DNA of 64,000 bases from Trichosporon coremiiforme. Lineage: Eukaryota > Basidiomycota > Tremellomycetes > Trichosporonales > Trichosporonaceae. Shown piece by piece: positions 10,819 through 21,611 of this stretch. The position numbers and the translations under genes were made by a program. The notes beneath the pieces are model-generated. The model was not told where the DNA came from. It made no database searches and was given only the letters and a program-made list of their open reading frames with translations. Numbering within the stretch: position 1 is the stretch's first letter; every line of letters starts with the position of its first letter. Location of the stretch: assembly GCA_039545355.1 (NCBI GenBank), contig BCJJ01000054.1, forward strand, positions 1 through 64,000, read 5' to 3'.

Positions 10819-12426
10819 GTGCTTAATCACAGCACTCTCACTGCTCTGTACGAAACCAATGACATCGAGTTGTATCGACTGCGTGGGGGCATGGAAGCAT
10901 GCGTCGGTGATGCTGACCGAGGAAGACTTACCGCAGTGATCCGACGCAGAGCCCGCGTTCAGCATGATACTTGCACCGGGGCCGTCTAGTGGGGGCCAAG
11001 CATGCAAGCCGGCGACAATTATCCAGCTCACACCAGTCCAGTGGTGAAGTGCAGCACCCGTGGGAAGCCTGAAACTAGCGAGCGCGAAACTAGCGAAGCG
11101 CGTCTCCGACCTCGCGAAGGCGACCAGGTTTGATGTGTATCATCGAATGGGGTTCTGGCCATGGGCGCCGTGGGAGAGCTTGAGTTTGGGCGAGGCGGTC
11201 TCCAACCCCTTATGGGGTTCTAGCAAGTGCTCAGTGCCCCGCAGGCGTGGGAGAGCTTGAGACTGCAAGAGGCGCGCTCTGACGCTACTTGTTGAGAGTG
11301 ATGTGAACTGCATCGCGAGTTGCAGCAACAGACGTGCCGTCGGCACGGTGGAGTTGAAAACCACCAGACGATGGGTGGTCGCTGTAAGCGACATCTCACC
11401 ATGCAGCACAAAACGCGCATTGGAGGGGGTCTAACTGTTGGGCTTGCAACCGGCGGGCATGCACATGGGCATGCATCGCAAGAATAGCCTTGCAGGGTGC
11501 GCCAGCAAGGGAGAGTGTCCGTGGGAAACCTTGAAACTAGCGAAGTTCGTCTCCGAGCCTGAAAGACATCGAATACGAAATGTTCGACAAGATGGGGTTC
11601 TGGCAACTGACCGTGGGAGATCGTGAATCTAGCGAAGGTCACCGCCAAGCTCGAGTAGCCTTCGCGATGTGGTTGTTGTGCTGGTGGTCGTGGGAGAGCT
11701 TGAAACTAGGCAGGGCTGTCTCCGACAGCGAGGTGATGTGAGCTGCATCGCGTCGCCGCATGTCACGAACGGGCGGAACGCGGGCGTGGGAAACTGGGTC
11801 TGTGTAAGGCGTTCTTCGGGTGCGATGTGATGCTGCTGTCTTGCAGTCTGCCCAGCATGTATAAGGAGCACGTCTGACCCTCCAGTCCAGTCTCCCCCTC
11901 ACTCTCACCCCACATTGACTTACACCACCTCAGAGGGCCGGACGGCTGGACAAGGCCTGATGCTTTCACGAGAAACCCTAGGATGCTTGGTGACACTGCA
12001 GCGTCGCTACACACCGGTGAGTTCAGAGGGCTGAGCCATCGAACTCACGTCAGGGCGCTCGCTGCCTGTGACACAATGCTCCCAGTGAGACACTACAGTA
12101 CAGCTACGGGGCTCACGGCTGGTTCTTCAAGCATTTGAGTTACGTTACTCACCTCAGCCAACCATGGTTGTCGCGTCTCTGCACAGACCAAGTGTTCTGA
12201 AAACGCCTCTGGTAGTCACTCGCCCACTGCGCGGACCCGCCACTCCGGATCACGGCCACCTCCGGCCTGGCGAGTCGCAGTAGACGACCTCCACCGGATC
12301 CGACGTCAGGTCCCACCTCCACTTTCGTCACTTCAAAACCACCCTCCCCTGCTCCTCTTGGCGCCCTCGTACACCACAACACAACCCCTACCAGAACACG
12401 CCCACACCGGAACCGACACAGACGAC
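10819..12426. other. Intergenic region carrying a decayed repeat field
   Basis: No gene is supported. About half of the region (11060-11830) is made of diverged copies of a repeat described separately. The last 200 bp (12230-12426) are the C-rich leader of the NGL2-type gene. Confidence 0.5.
11060..11830 (+). repeat. Diverged dispersed/tandem repeat, about 6-7 copies
   Basis: A core of GTGGGAGAGCTTGAAACTAG followed by CGAAG and CGTCTCCGA recurs with mutations at about 11060, 11169, 11246, 11520, 11611, 11689 and 11785. Companion words recur between cores: GATGGGGTTCTGGC or similar (about 11147, 11213, 11590) and GATGTGARCTGCATCGCG (about 11300 and 11733). Spacing varies from about 75 to 270 bp, so this is not a clean tandem array. 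Short reading frames through it repeat a WESLKLAKxVS-like peptide, but no long ORF survives. It could be an eroded minisatellite, a SINE-like element or remnants of a duplicated small gene. Confidence 0.65.
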
Positions 12427-14301
12427 ATGTCCGCCCCGCCGCACGTGAAGCTCACCGCTGCCCAGCTCGCGAAGCAGGCCGAGCGCAAGGCCGCCAAACT
12501 CGCAAAGCGCGCCGCGGCCGCCGCGAACGGTAACACGGGGATGAGCGAGCAGGAGCTCGCGCGGAGGAGGATTCTGAAGCGCGAGTGGGTCGACACAGGG
12601 AGCTCGGAGAAGAGCCGCAGGGCCAAGGTCACTACATGGAATGTGAGTGCGGTGGTGCGGTCGGAACCCCCGTCTGGGAACGACTGTGTGGAGTAGGCAG
12701 CTGGCCCATAGAGTGAGTCAAGCTGACGGACAGATGCTGGCACAGACGCTTGTTCGTGAGTATACGCGCACGGCTCACTTCAAGTTTCCAAACTGTTCTT
12801 GTTAACTGACAACAGGCCGTGACCTGTTCCCTGGCTCTGACTGCCTGCGCTTCAGCGACCGCAAGCCGATGCTCCAGTCCGAGATGGAGGCTATGAAGGA
12901 CGCTGATGTCATCTGTCTGCAGGTGAGCCATCTCTGCCGTTCCCGCTGCAACGACATTTGTGGCAGGGAGGGACAGCTGTACATGATGTTTCTCCCAGCT
13001 GACCGTAGGAATGTGACCGACTTGACGACGTGCTCGCCTCCGTCCCGGAGCACACGCCGCTCCAAGCCAAAGGCAGGGGGAAGAAGCACGGTCTCGTGAT
13101 CCTGTACCGTACTTCGCGATTCGCAGTGGACGGGCAGCGCGTCCTCTCCTTGGACGAAGAGCACCTCTCCGAGTCCTCCAATCCAGTGACGGCGCGCGGC
13201 GTGTCAAGGCAGACGAAGAATATCGCCCTCCTCGCCGCGTTGCGCGACAAACAGAACGACGACGGCATCATCGTCATCACGACACATCTGTGAGTCAACC
13301 TCGAGGTCACTGCAGTCCGAAAGCTCCAGTCTCCACTCGGGTCCTAGCTATTTTGCGTTGGGCGACTAGCTAACAGACAGCTTCTGGCACCCCAAGTTCG
13401 AATACGAGCGCGCGCGCCAGCTCATCGTCCTCCTCCGTGCTGCGCGGGCTCTGCAGTCTTCGCGGCCGAGCTGGCCCATCCTCCTGACCGGAGACCTGAA
13501 CACACAGCCCCGCGAAATGCCCTACCAGCTCCTAGCCAGTCGGGGACCCTATGATGCCAAGATTGTGCAGGGATTCGAGGACTCGCGACTCGTCCACACG
13601 AGTGTTGAGAAGGTCGGCGCGGCCCCGCCGACTGAAGCCGCGAGCGAGCCGGCGTCCACCTCTGGGACGGGCGCCAACACGCCCGCCTCCTCTTCCACAC
13701 CCGCCCCAGCCAAGCAAGCCGAGGAGAAGGACGACGAGGGCGAGGGCGAGGGTGAGGGCGAGGGCGAGCTCCCCGACAGTAACGAGAAGAGTATCGCGAA
13801 CACGCGCGCTCCTACCGGAGACGACGGTATTCTGTCCCTCTCCGAAATCGAACACCTCGCTGCTGAAGTGCTTCCCCAGCCGGCGCGCAGCGCATACGCG
13901 AGCACGAAGTGGGGCGACGAGACGTATGCTGCGCGTGGAGGTCTCGAGGGCATCGCGCACGCAGAGGGCGGGAGCGAGCCAGCGTATACCTGCTTCACGC
14001 CGCTGTTCCGCCTGACTCTTGGTAAGTCTCAGGCCGGAGGCCGCCGGCCGAGTGCGGGCTGAGCGGACTAGCAAGCCCAGAGGACAGCAGGGCACGAATC
14101 GCCAGAACATAGAGCTGTCAGAAGCCCGTGGACACAAGCTGACACACAGACTATCTGTTCGACATCCCCAGCTCTGCCCCCGGACTCGAGTTCACGCGCG
14201 TCCTCGCCCCCCCGAAGACTGAAGAGCTCGGCGACGGGCTGCCCCGCAAGGGTGTGAGTGCCAGTGACCACCTGCCTTTCGGGGCCGAGGTGGCGTGGTA
14301 G
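12427..14301 (+). CDS. NGL2: NGL2-type RNA exonuclease, endonuclease/exonuclease/phosphatase family (472 aa)
   Basis: This is a Mg-dependent nuclease of the CCR4/nocturnin/Ngl group; yeast Ngl2 trims 5.8S rRNA 3' ends. Six exons (12427-12642, 12734-12755, 12816-12922, 13009-13289, 13381-14021, 14150-14301) join in phase to 472 aa; exon 2 is only 22 nt. Catalytic blocks in order are VTTWNMLAQTLVRRDLFPGS (Asn), VICLQE (metal-binding Glu), TTHLFWHP, LTGDLNTQP (Asp/Asn), and SASDHLPFGAEV at the C-terminus (Asp/His). A low-complexity acidic insert of about 60 residues, including an (EG)n run, sits between the fifth and last blocks. The N-terminus is Lys/Ala-rich. The symbol is assigned by family resemblance; other Ngl paralogues are possible. 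Confidence 0.88.
13736..13768 (+). repeat. GAGGGC hexanucleotide microsatellite inside the NGL2-type gene
   Basis: About five imperfect copies of GAGGGC/GAGGGT encode alternating Glu-Gly in the acidic linker. The period keeps the frame, so copy-number changes would only lengthen or shorten the linker. Confidence 0.7.
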
Positions 14302-15209
14302 GTTTGGTCTTGCTTGGAGTAGCTCTAGGGACGTGTCACGGCTAGAAGGTAGATCAGTAGAGAGAGTATGATAGAATGTATGTCGTTTGTCGGAGCCGCT
14401 GGCACGAGCATGAGGTACACGCACAGGCTATAGGGGCTGCATGAGTCAGTTGCACTAGCGCAACACCTGCTACAGCACATGCATCACGCTCTCAGTTATG
14501 CCTCATGTATATGCCGCTTCCGGAACAGTCAACGGTCGACGGATGCCCACATTCATCCCGAGTCGATTCGTGACGAGCCCACTATTCACCAGCACGACTC
14601 AGCACCTCACCCGCCTCACCGCATCCTTGTCAGCTCACGCCATCGCATCCGCTTCCGGTGTCAACATCCGCTGCGAGCTCACGAGATCTCGGGCGAGTTT
14701 CGAGTCAGTATGGCGCAATCTCGTCCGAGTCTGCTTCTGCTCGCGAGTCACCGTGACAGTTTATTCATTCAGAAAATTATATATAGGAGAACAGACCTAA
14801 GACTGCCAGGATCGTCTTCGCGACGTCCGGTCCCACCAGTAGCGGGTGGGTTTTTGGGGGGGTTCAGATTATTGAATGAGTGAGTTAGGTCTGGAGAAGG
14901 AGGTGAAAAGGTAAAAGAGCTAAACGAAAGTGAAAAAATTGGTTGAGAAGAGGGCATGGCGATCACTGGGAAGGCCAAATCTTGGACGTGAAGCAGAGCC
15001 GCAAGGGCTCGCCTCGGCTTATTGTGCCGCTGTCCCGGGAGGGACTGCAGCGGAGCGGCCGTTGGAGGCGCGCTCGACCTTGTTGAAAACAACAACCCAT
15101 GGGGTAGTGCTCAAAAGCTTGACACCAACGTCGCAACGTTGGACTGAAAGGCAGTTAAGAACCGATGGGGGGAAAAGCAGAACTGATGGCCGTACTAACG
15201 CGAGTTTAC
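14302..15209. other. Convergent intergenic region, no gene seen
   Basis: This region lies between the 3' ends of the NGL2-type gene and the bZIP gene. It contains an AT-rich run AAAATTATATATAGGAG near 14774 and a G-run near 14850. ORFs on either strand lack bias and domains. Confidence 0.5.
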
Positions 15210-16403
15210 TTAGATGTAAGCCTCGACGTCAGCGAGCGAGACAGCACCGCGACCGACGAGAGACAGCAGGACGCCACGCATCTCGGCGATCTTGGCCTGG
15301 AGCTCGTCAACCTGACCCTCGAGGGTCTCGACCTTGGCCTTGCGCTCGTCACGCGACTTCTTCGCGGCCCACTTGGCCTTGTCACGGTTCTCCGTGATCA
15401 TCTTGCCGAAGACCTCGGCACCGGCACGGTGAGCGTCATCGACGCACTCCATGAGAGCAGCCCAGTTGGGGAAACCGAGAATCTGCTCGGTGGTCATGCC
15501 GGTGATGGCCTGGGCCTCGCCGTTCTTCATGTACTTCTCGGGAACGACAGCCTTGGGACGCGCAGTCGAAGGCTTGCCCGTAGAGGTAAGACGAACGGGC
15601 TTCTCCTCAAGAGCAGGAGAAGGCGACTGGGGAAGAGGCTCCTTCTTGTCGCCGACGACGACAGGAGATCCAGACGCGGCCGCAGCGGCGAGCTGGGAGA
15701 GGCTGAGACCAGGCTTGGACTGGCGGCGGTAAGGGCGCTTGGCAGGCGGCGCAGTCGAAGCAGGGCGGCCACGGGGGCGCTTGCTGCTGACGCTACCGTC
15801 GTCCGAAACGTCCGAAACCTTGCGCTTCATCGCAGGAGCAACAGCGGCGGGAGTCGACGCGGGCCAGCCGAGCGCGGCGTAGGCCTCAGGGAGGCCAGCC
15901 GGAGCAGCGGGGGTGGCGGGCGTGGCAAGAGCCGCAGGGTTGGCGTTGCTGATCTGCGAGAGCAGGTCACCGAGCTGGAGCTGGGAGACAGCGTCGGAAC
16001 CAAGCGAGGCGAGGCCACCGAAGCCGCTGAACGCAGAGCCGAAGGTGGACGCCATGGTGGGGTCCGAGTTCAGCGTCGCGTCAGGGACAGCGGGAGGGGC
16101 AGACGCCTGAAGCGTGGCAAGGATGTCGCGGGGGTCGTGCGCAATGCCAGTGGGAGCGGGGAGGTCGAGGTCAAAGTCGAGGAGGTCGATGCCAGAAGGT
16201 CCGTCAAGCGAACGCGACTGCTCGGACTCGGTAGACTGAGGCGAGTCGCCAGCCGAGGCAGGAGTGCCAGCGGGAGACGACAGGTTGAGGATGGCGGAGG
16301 CGGGAGACGTCTCGTTCTCGGGAACGGCAACCTTTTCCGGGTCCCCGACCAGGAACTGGTCCCAGTCGAAGGGAGCGGTGGAGGTGAAAAGTTCGTCAAG
16401 CAT
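15210..16403 (-). CDS. Divergent bZIP transcription factor (397 aa or longer)
   Basis: This is a nuclear DNA-binding regulator. From the Met at 16403 the product is 397 aa. The N-terminal part is acidic and aromatic (MLDELFTSTAPFDWDQFLVG), like an activation domain. The middle has an AT-hook-like KRPRGRPAST. The C-terminus carries a basic stretch, KAKWAAKKSRDERKAK, followed by heptads with Leu/Leu/Met/Leu (LEGQVDEL, QAKIAEM, RGVLLSL). Aligned on A-A-x-x-S-R, the usual bZIP asparagine position holds alanine. The frame is open upstream to 16856 without another in-frame ATG. An ATG in strong context at 16681 either opens an overlapping 44-codon uORF or is exon 1 (MASSTVPPVLPTLR) spliced from 16640 to 16499 in phase, so the true start is uncertain. 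Confidence 0.75.
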   Translation of the reverse strand: MLDELFTSTAPFDWDQFLVGDPEKVAVPENETSPASAILNLSSPAGTPASAGDSPQSTESEQSRSLDGPSGIDLLDFDLDLPAPTGIAHDPRDILATLQASAPPAVPDATLNSDPTMASTFGSAFSGFGGLASLGSDAVSQLQLGDLLSQISNANPAALATPATPAAPAGLPEAYAALGWPASTPAAVAPAMKRKVSDVSDDGSVSSKRPRGRPASTAPPAKRPYRRQSKPGLSLSQLAAAAASGSPVVVGDKKEPLPQSPSPALEEKPVRLTSTGKPSTARPKAVVPEKYMKNGEAQAITGMTTEQILGFPNWAALMECVDDAHRAGAEVFGKMITENRDKAKWAAKKSRDERKAKVETLEGQVDELQAKIAEMRGVLLSLVGRGAVSLADVEAYI

Positions 16404-18775
16404 ACTGAATGTGTTGTTGTTGTTGGACGGAGTAGGGATATCCGTTGGCTTGTTGGAGCTGCTAGCTGCGGAGCTCAGGGGGAGGTCGTAAAGATCCTTC
16501 TGTTGAATAGCGGCGGTATTGGAACCGGTAGGCACGGGGGTTGCGTCTATCGGATTGTTTGCGATTGTTCTCGGGCTAACGCCAGCAGAGAGCAGGGACG
16601 GGACTGGGTGGACTGGGTCGTGTACTCGGTCGAGGTTACACGGAGAGTGGGGAGGACGGGGGGAACTGTGGAGGAGGCCATGGTGGGCAACTGAAGGAAC
16701 CGGGAGGGGTTCGTTGGAAGACTTGGGGGTGTTTAAAGTAGATTCAAAGAATCGTCTAGGTGGACGACGATGAGACGGTGAGGACCGACCGTTATTTAGG
16801 CGGTGAAGAACATTTTGAATAGTCTGGGAGTAGGCAAGATTCAAATTATCAGACACGAGAGGGAGTCGTGTGGGTCAGGCCAGAGGCTAGGCGTGGTAAA
16901 CTGCTCGTGGGTGGTGGTGGTGCGTGTGGTAGTGGTCTGGTGAGCAGTTGGAGGGGTGGAACGAAGAAAAGGAAGAAAGTGGGGGCTGGCGGCGAGTCGA
17001 GTGTTTAAGAAGCGGGGCATGCGGGGAGAGGCTTGGTGGGTCGAGGTCGGTCTTTGGTGGGCGGTAGGCCCGGTAGGCGATGCAGGCGACGTGCAGCAGC
17101 GGGATCAAAACGCCTCGTTGGCGCTAAGCGAGATTTCGACTCACGCTGAAAAGGGCCGGGAATTATCCGCCGTGGAGACGGCGTGTGTGATTGGTAAGAA
17201 TAGTTGGCCCGCAAGAGGGGATCCTCTGCTCTTCCGCCTGGTTCTTCCGCGTGGCCCGGATCCGGGCCTGGAGTGTCTTCCCCTGTACGCCGCCGCGACC
17301 AATGAGACACGGATGGGATCTGGGCATCGATTCTCTCGATTCTGCGACGGGCCAATAGACGCAAGCCATTCCCGCTTGTTATCACGCTCCCTCAAGCGAG
17401 GACGCGACGCCGGCCAGGCTACATCCACCCACTTCCACACTGGCCAGCCAGAGCAAGCCGTCAAACGCCCACTTCGGAATAACACTGCTGCACGCAGGCA
17501 CAACATGTCACGTGCTGCTCCGAATCCTCCTCTTCGGTGGACGCAAATACACTCCGTCTGCGGCGCTCTGACGCTTTTAAACCCCGCCGGCGGCGGTAAA
17601 GATCTCTCGCTCCTGAACGATCGGGTGCGAGCCTGAGCACAGACCATGACCGCCGTCAACGGCCGACGATATTCCGGTGTCACGTGACCAAGTTCAGACC
17701 ATCGAGGTTTCACATTACACGACATTCTACACGTGGCTGTATCAGCCGGGTTGTCTTCCAGCCTTCAGGTTCACTGGATGTCTGGGGACCCCAGTGCCTG
17801 CCCCTTGTCGCTGGGTGGCCAAGGCTTGTGGCTCTCTCAACAGTATCGTGCACGCACGTTTCCGCATTGAGACAACACTCACACACGTTCCCGACGTTCT
17901 ATTCTTTCGATTGTTTGTGCGTCCCACATTCGACCAACCACTTGGCCGTCCTCCAGCGCTCCCAGAGGACCCACGACGCGGCGGCGCACATGTACCAGGG
18001 GCGTCGTGCCGCGTGCCATGCGTGCCGCGCCGTGACTGCCCGGCGAAGCCAGTTACCAGCTTGGTGGAGGGATCGACGAACGTGTTCCAGTTATGTCGTC
18101 GTCGTGACATGTCCATGACGGAGTAATTGAGCGATCAAGTTTTAGCTGCCCCAACCACTTTGCATCGCTGCACAAACACAGAGTGTTGCTCGGCGGCGCC
18201 AACGCGGACTAAGCCGCGGCTCCATGGACAGTGATTGCTCCACACGCACATGAGGGAGCTCTAAGCGGGTTGCGGAGACGGCGAGCGGAGGCTGGGGAGT
18301 CTGGGGCAACAGGGGCAACATGAGAGAAAGTCATATAGGACGAGGAAGGCCGCACGCGTTGTGTCTTCCCCGGTAATTCCAACTCCTCAAGTCAGCACGA
18401 AGGAGCGTCAATCACTGATCGCTCTCTTCATTCGTCTCATCGTCTCACAGATCAGCTCCGCAGACACCCCCTCGACGTGCGGGAATATCACCGCCTAGTC
18501 TCCTTTCGGCAGCCCAAACACAAGTTGCCCAACACGGCGACGATTCGACTTGCACCGTCCTTCTTTACCCGAAGAGATCGCAGAGATCGCGATCGACACG
18601 GCGTTTGTGTGCCCCCCACAGCCCCCGGCCTTCTGCCGCTCCTCTGTTCCTCCGCTCGCGCAGCCGCACTCCGCAACTCGCAGCCACCTGACGAGAGCGC
18701 ATCGGAGCACCTCGTAGTCGCCACTCGGTAACACGCCCAGCAACGTAACCTCATCTCAACAACAACCTCAGCATC
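16404..18775. promoter_or_regulatory. Divergent region between the bZIP gene and the glycosyltransferase gene
   Basis: The part next to the bZIP gene (16404 to about 16900) is probably its long 5' leader, with a possible uORF at 16681-16547. The part next to the glycosyltransferase (about 18400-18775) is probably the CT-rich leader of that gene. Between them I see no supported gene. A TGACG/CGTCA-type CRE word was not obvious. Confidence 0.45.
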
Positions 18776-21294
18776 ATGGCGCTCCCGACCCCGCCCCTGA
18801 CGCCGCGTACATTTCCGTTCTCGAACGGGAACGTGCGGACGACGTCGTCGCCGCGCTGGAACAGACGGCACGCGCACGCGCACACGCCCTCGATCTCCTC
18901 CCCCCTCGCTGGGCCCATAGAGGATGACCTCGAGCTGCCGCCGCCGATGCCGCTGGACTCTGTCCCCGAACTCGACATGCCCGAGCCGTCGCTCGCCACT
19001 GAGAACAACGCAGACGCCGAGGAGAACGAGAAGTATAGGTGGCGTCCGGGCATGTCCCGCGAGGAGAAGGACGCGCGCGAGTCGTGGATCGCGGACGGAC
19101 GGGGGCGCAGCGGGTTGCGGATCGTGATTGTGACTGGTGAGTTGACGGCCTGCTTGTTTGCGAGGGGCGCAAGTGGGGCGTACTCGAGGGGCGCAGCGAG
19201 GTGAAAGCAGCAGCAAGTGCTGACTCATTGCAGAGAACTTCCTTCCCAAGGTCGACGGCGTCACTCGCACCCTCGCCCGTCTCCTCGAACACCTCAAGAA
19301 GGAGGGACACCAGTGCATGCTGCTGGGCCCTGGGTCCGGAATGGTGAGTATGCATCCCGGTCACCAATGCTCTACTCCGAGCGAGCGCAAGTCATGCCAG
19401 TCGGCGGGCTAGCGAGCGGCGAGACTTTGGCTGCTCACTCCACCACACCACCAGTCATCGCCCCACCCCACCCTGAGCCGCCACTAACGCCCAGAGCCAC
19501 TACGCCTCGCACCCTCTGGTGGGAACAGCGGGCATCCCGCTCGTCGTGTATCCCGGTCTGAAGCTCAACTTCCTGCGTCCCGCCTTCCTGACGGCAATCA
19601 AGGACTTTGAGCCGGACATCGTGCATTTCGTCGATCCCATCTGGCTCGGCGCGCAGACCCTTGTCGCGATGGAGCTCGGCTGGGCCGGCGCAGAGTGGGT
19701 CCCTGAGCGCGGCCCTGCCGTCGGTACTGGACTGGCCGGCGCCGTTGTTGCGAGTTACCACACGTAAGTGTACACGAGTGAAGCTCGTGGAGATGTGCTG
19801 ACAATAAGCAACCTGGCGACTTACGCCACGCTCTTCGGCCTGTCCTGGCTCGAGCCGCTTATGTGGTCCCTCCAGCGCTGGCTCTATGCCAAGTGTCGTC
19901 TGACCCTCTGCCCTTCGCCCAGTACGCGCGACATGCTGGAACGCAACGCCTTCAGCGATGTGCGTCTCTGGCCGCGCGGCGTGGACCTCGAGCAATTCGG
20001 GCCCTCGAACCGGTCCCAAACCCTGCGCGACATCTGGGGCGTGGCACCCGCTCCGATCGCTGTCGCGCCGCTCCCTCCCTCCCCCGTGGCGCTTAAGAAG
20101 CTCGCGCACGGCCTGCCCCCCACGCCGCCGATGAGTCCGGTCGTAGCACCAGCCGCGCCGTCTCTAGCCTCCATCGCCACCAGCATCCCCACTTCATCCC
20201 CGCTCACGCCGATCTCCCCCGCCCAGTCTACCGCGGGCTCGACGTCAGGCTCAGTGGCCGGGGACGAGCGACCAAACCTGGTCGTGATGTATGTTGGCCG
20301 TCTGTCGTGGGAGAAGAACCTCTCGCTTCTGCTGCACGCGTTCGCTCTGCTGCCAGTGCGCCCCAAACTCGTGTTCGTCGGCGACGGCCCCGCGCGCGCA
20401 GACCTGACAGCCCACTGTGAGAAGAACGGCTACGACGCACTCTTCACCGGCCATCTCTCGGGACCAGCGCTGGCGGCTGCCTACGCGAGCGCAGACGTCT
20501 TCGCGTTCCCCAGCTTCACAGAGACGTTTGGGCAAGTCGTCCTCGAGGCGCTCGCTTCCGGCCTTCCTGTCGTCGGTCTCGACGCCGAGGGCACGCGCGA
20601 CCTCGTCGCGCATGGCCACACTGGGTTGCTCCTCCCCTTGCCTATGGGATTGGGGGAAGCGAAGGGCAAGGAGGACCTGAAGGGCGGCTGGGCCTCTGCG
20701 TGCAAGAATCTCACCACGGAGTCGCGACTCGTCCAGACGTATGCCTCTCTCCTGGCTTCAGTGTTGCGGGACGGCGAGATGAGGCGTCGCATGAGCTGCA
20801 ACGCGGCGACGGACGGGATTCGCGGCTTCACGTGGTGGGACGCGATGGAGGCGTGTGTCGACAGCTACCGCGAGAGCATAAGGGCTGCCCGCCATCAGCG
20901 GACCGTGGACATTACGGTCTCCTCTCCCCCGCCCGTGTCCTCCCCCTACAGCCCCTATTCGCCCTTCTCCGCCTCGCCCTATCTTAACTCCTCAGCCTCT
21001 CAGGCTCCGACGTCCACGACACCAGCCGCCGACCCAGCTTGCAGTCCCACGCTCAGTCCCAACATGCCCCCGAGGCAACGTCGACACGAGGCGAAACGCA
21101 TCTCGCGCGTCAATAGGGTTGTCTCGCGCAGGTTGGCTAGGAAGGAACAGGAAGACGGCCCCGCCGCGCTGGCGCTCAAGACGTTGGCGAAGTTGGTGTT
21201 AGCGCTTGGTGTCGCGTATTGGGTCTGGACGCGGCATCTGGGCCAGATGGGGCGCGAGTTGGGCTGGGACGAGGTGTTCCGTCTCAAGGCGTAG
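18776..21294 (+). CDS. GT4 family glycosyltransferase (741 aa)
   Basis: This is a retaining glycosyltransferase of the GT-B fold, acting on lipid or glycan acceptors with a nucleotide sugar. Four exons (18776-19136, 19234-19343, 19495-19763, 19809-21294) join in phase to 741 aa. After a disordered N-terminus of about 110 residues, the GT4 N-domain starts at RIVIVTENFLPKVDGVTRTL. Other blocks are DIVHFVDPIWLG, LCPSPSTRDML, RLWPRGVDLEQF, VMYVGRLSWEKNLSLLLHAF, and ETFGQVVLEALASGLPVVG, which holds the E-x7-E motif. The pattern resembles SQD2-like and mannosyltransferase GT4 enzymes. A Pro/Ser/Ala insert of about 75 residues lies between the RGVDLEQF block and the donor domain. The C-terminal ALKTLAKLVLALGVAYWVW is a likely membrane helix. 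Substrate is not determinable. Confidence 0.9.
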
Positions 21295-21611
21295 CGAGCG
21301 CCGCGAACATAGTGAGCGGGGTGAGCAAGCCCTGAGACGCTCTGGGAGCTCGGCGAGCTCGTTTGAACATGGATTAGTAGACACGACAAACTTCTTGGTA
21401 GCTTTAGTTGAAACGCCCCACGTTAATGACCTTTTTGCGATGCAGATTTGTATTCTTAGCTGTGCAAAGTGTGCGGCTAGCTGTTCAAAACAAATGCGAA
21501 TAGCATAGGGGGGTATGCAGGGAGTGGAGAGTATGCTGATGGATGTCTTTTTTTTTCTACTGCAGAGCGGCCGTCACCTCGCGCCTCGCCCCGCTCGGCG
21601 CTCGGGCCAGC
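21295..21611. other. Short convergent intergenic region
   Basis: This is the tail-to-tail junction between the glycosyltransferase gene and CLU1. A T-run (CTTTTTTTTTCTACTGCAG) near 21547 lies just beyond the CLU1 stop. No gene was seen. Confidence 0.5.

Noticed and set aside
15165..16694. 509-codon plus-strand ORF opposite the bZIP gene
   Set aside because: It is an antisense shadow of GC3-rich codons with Leu/Gly/Arg-dominated composition; the minus strand has the bZIP motifs.
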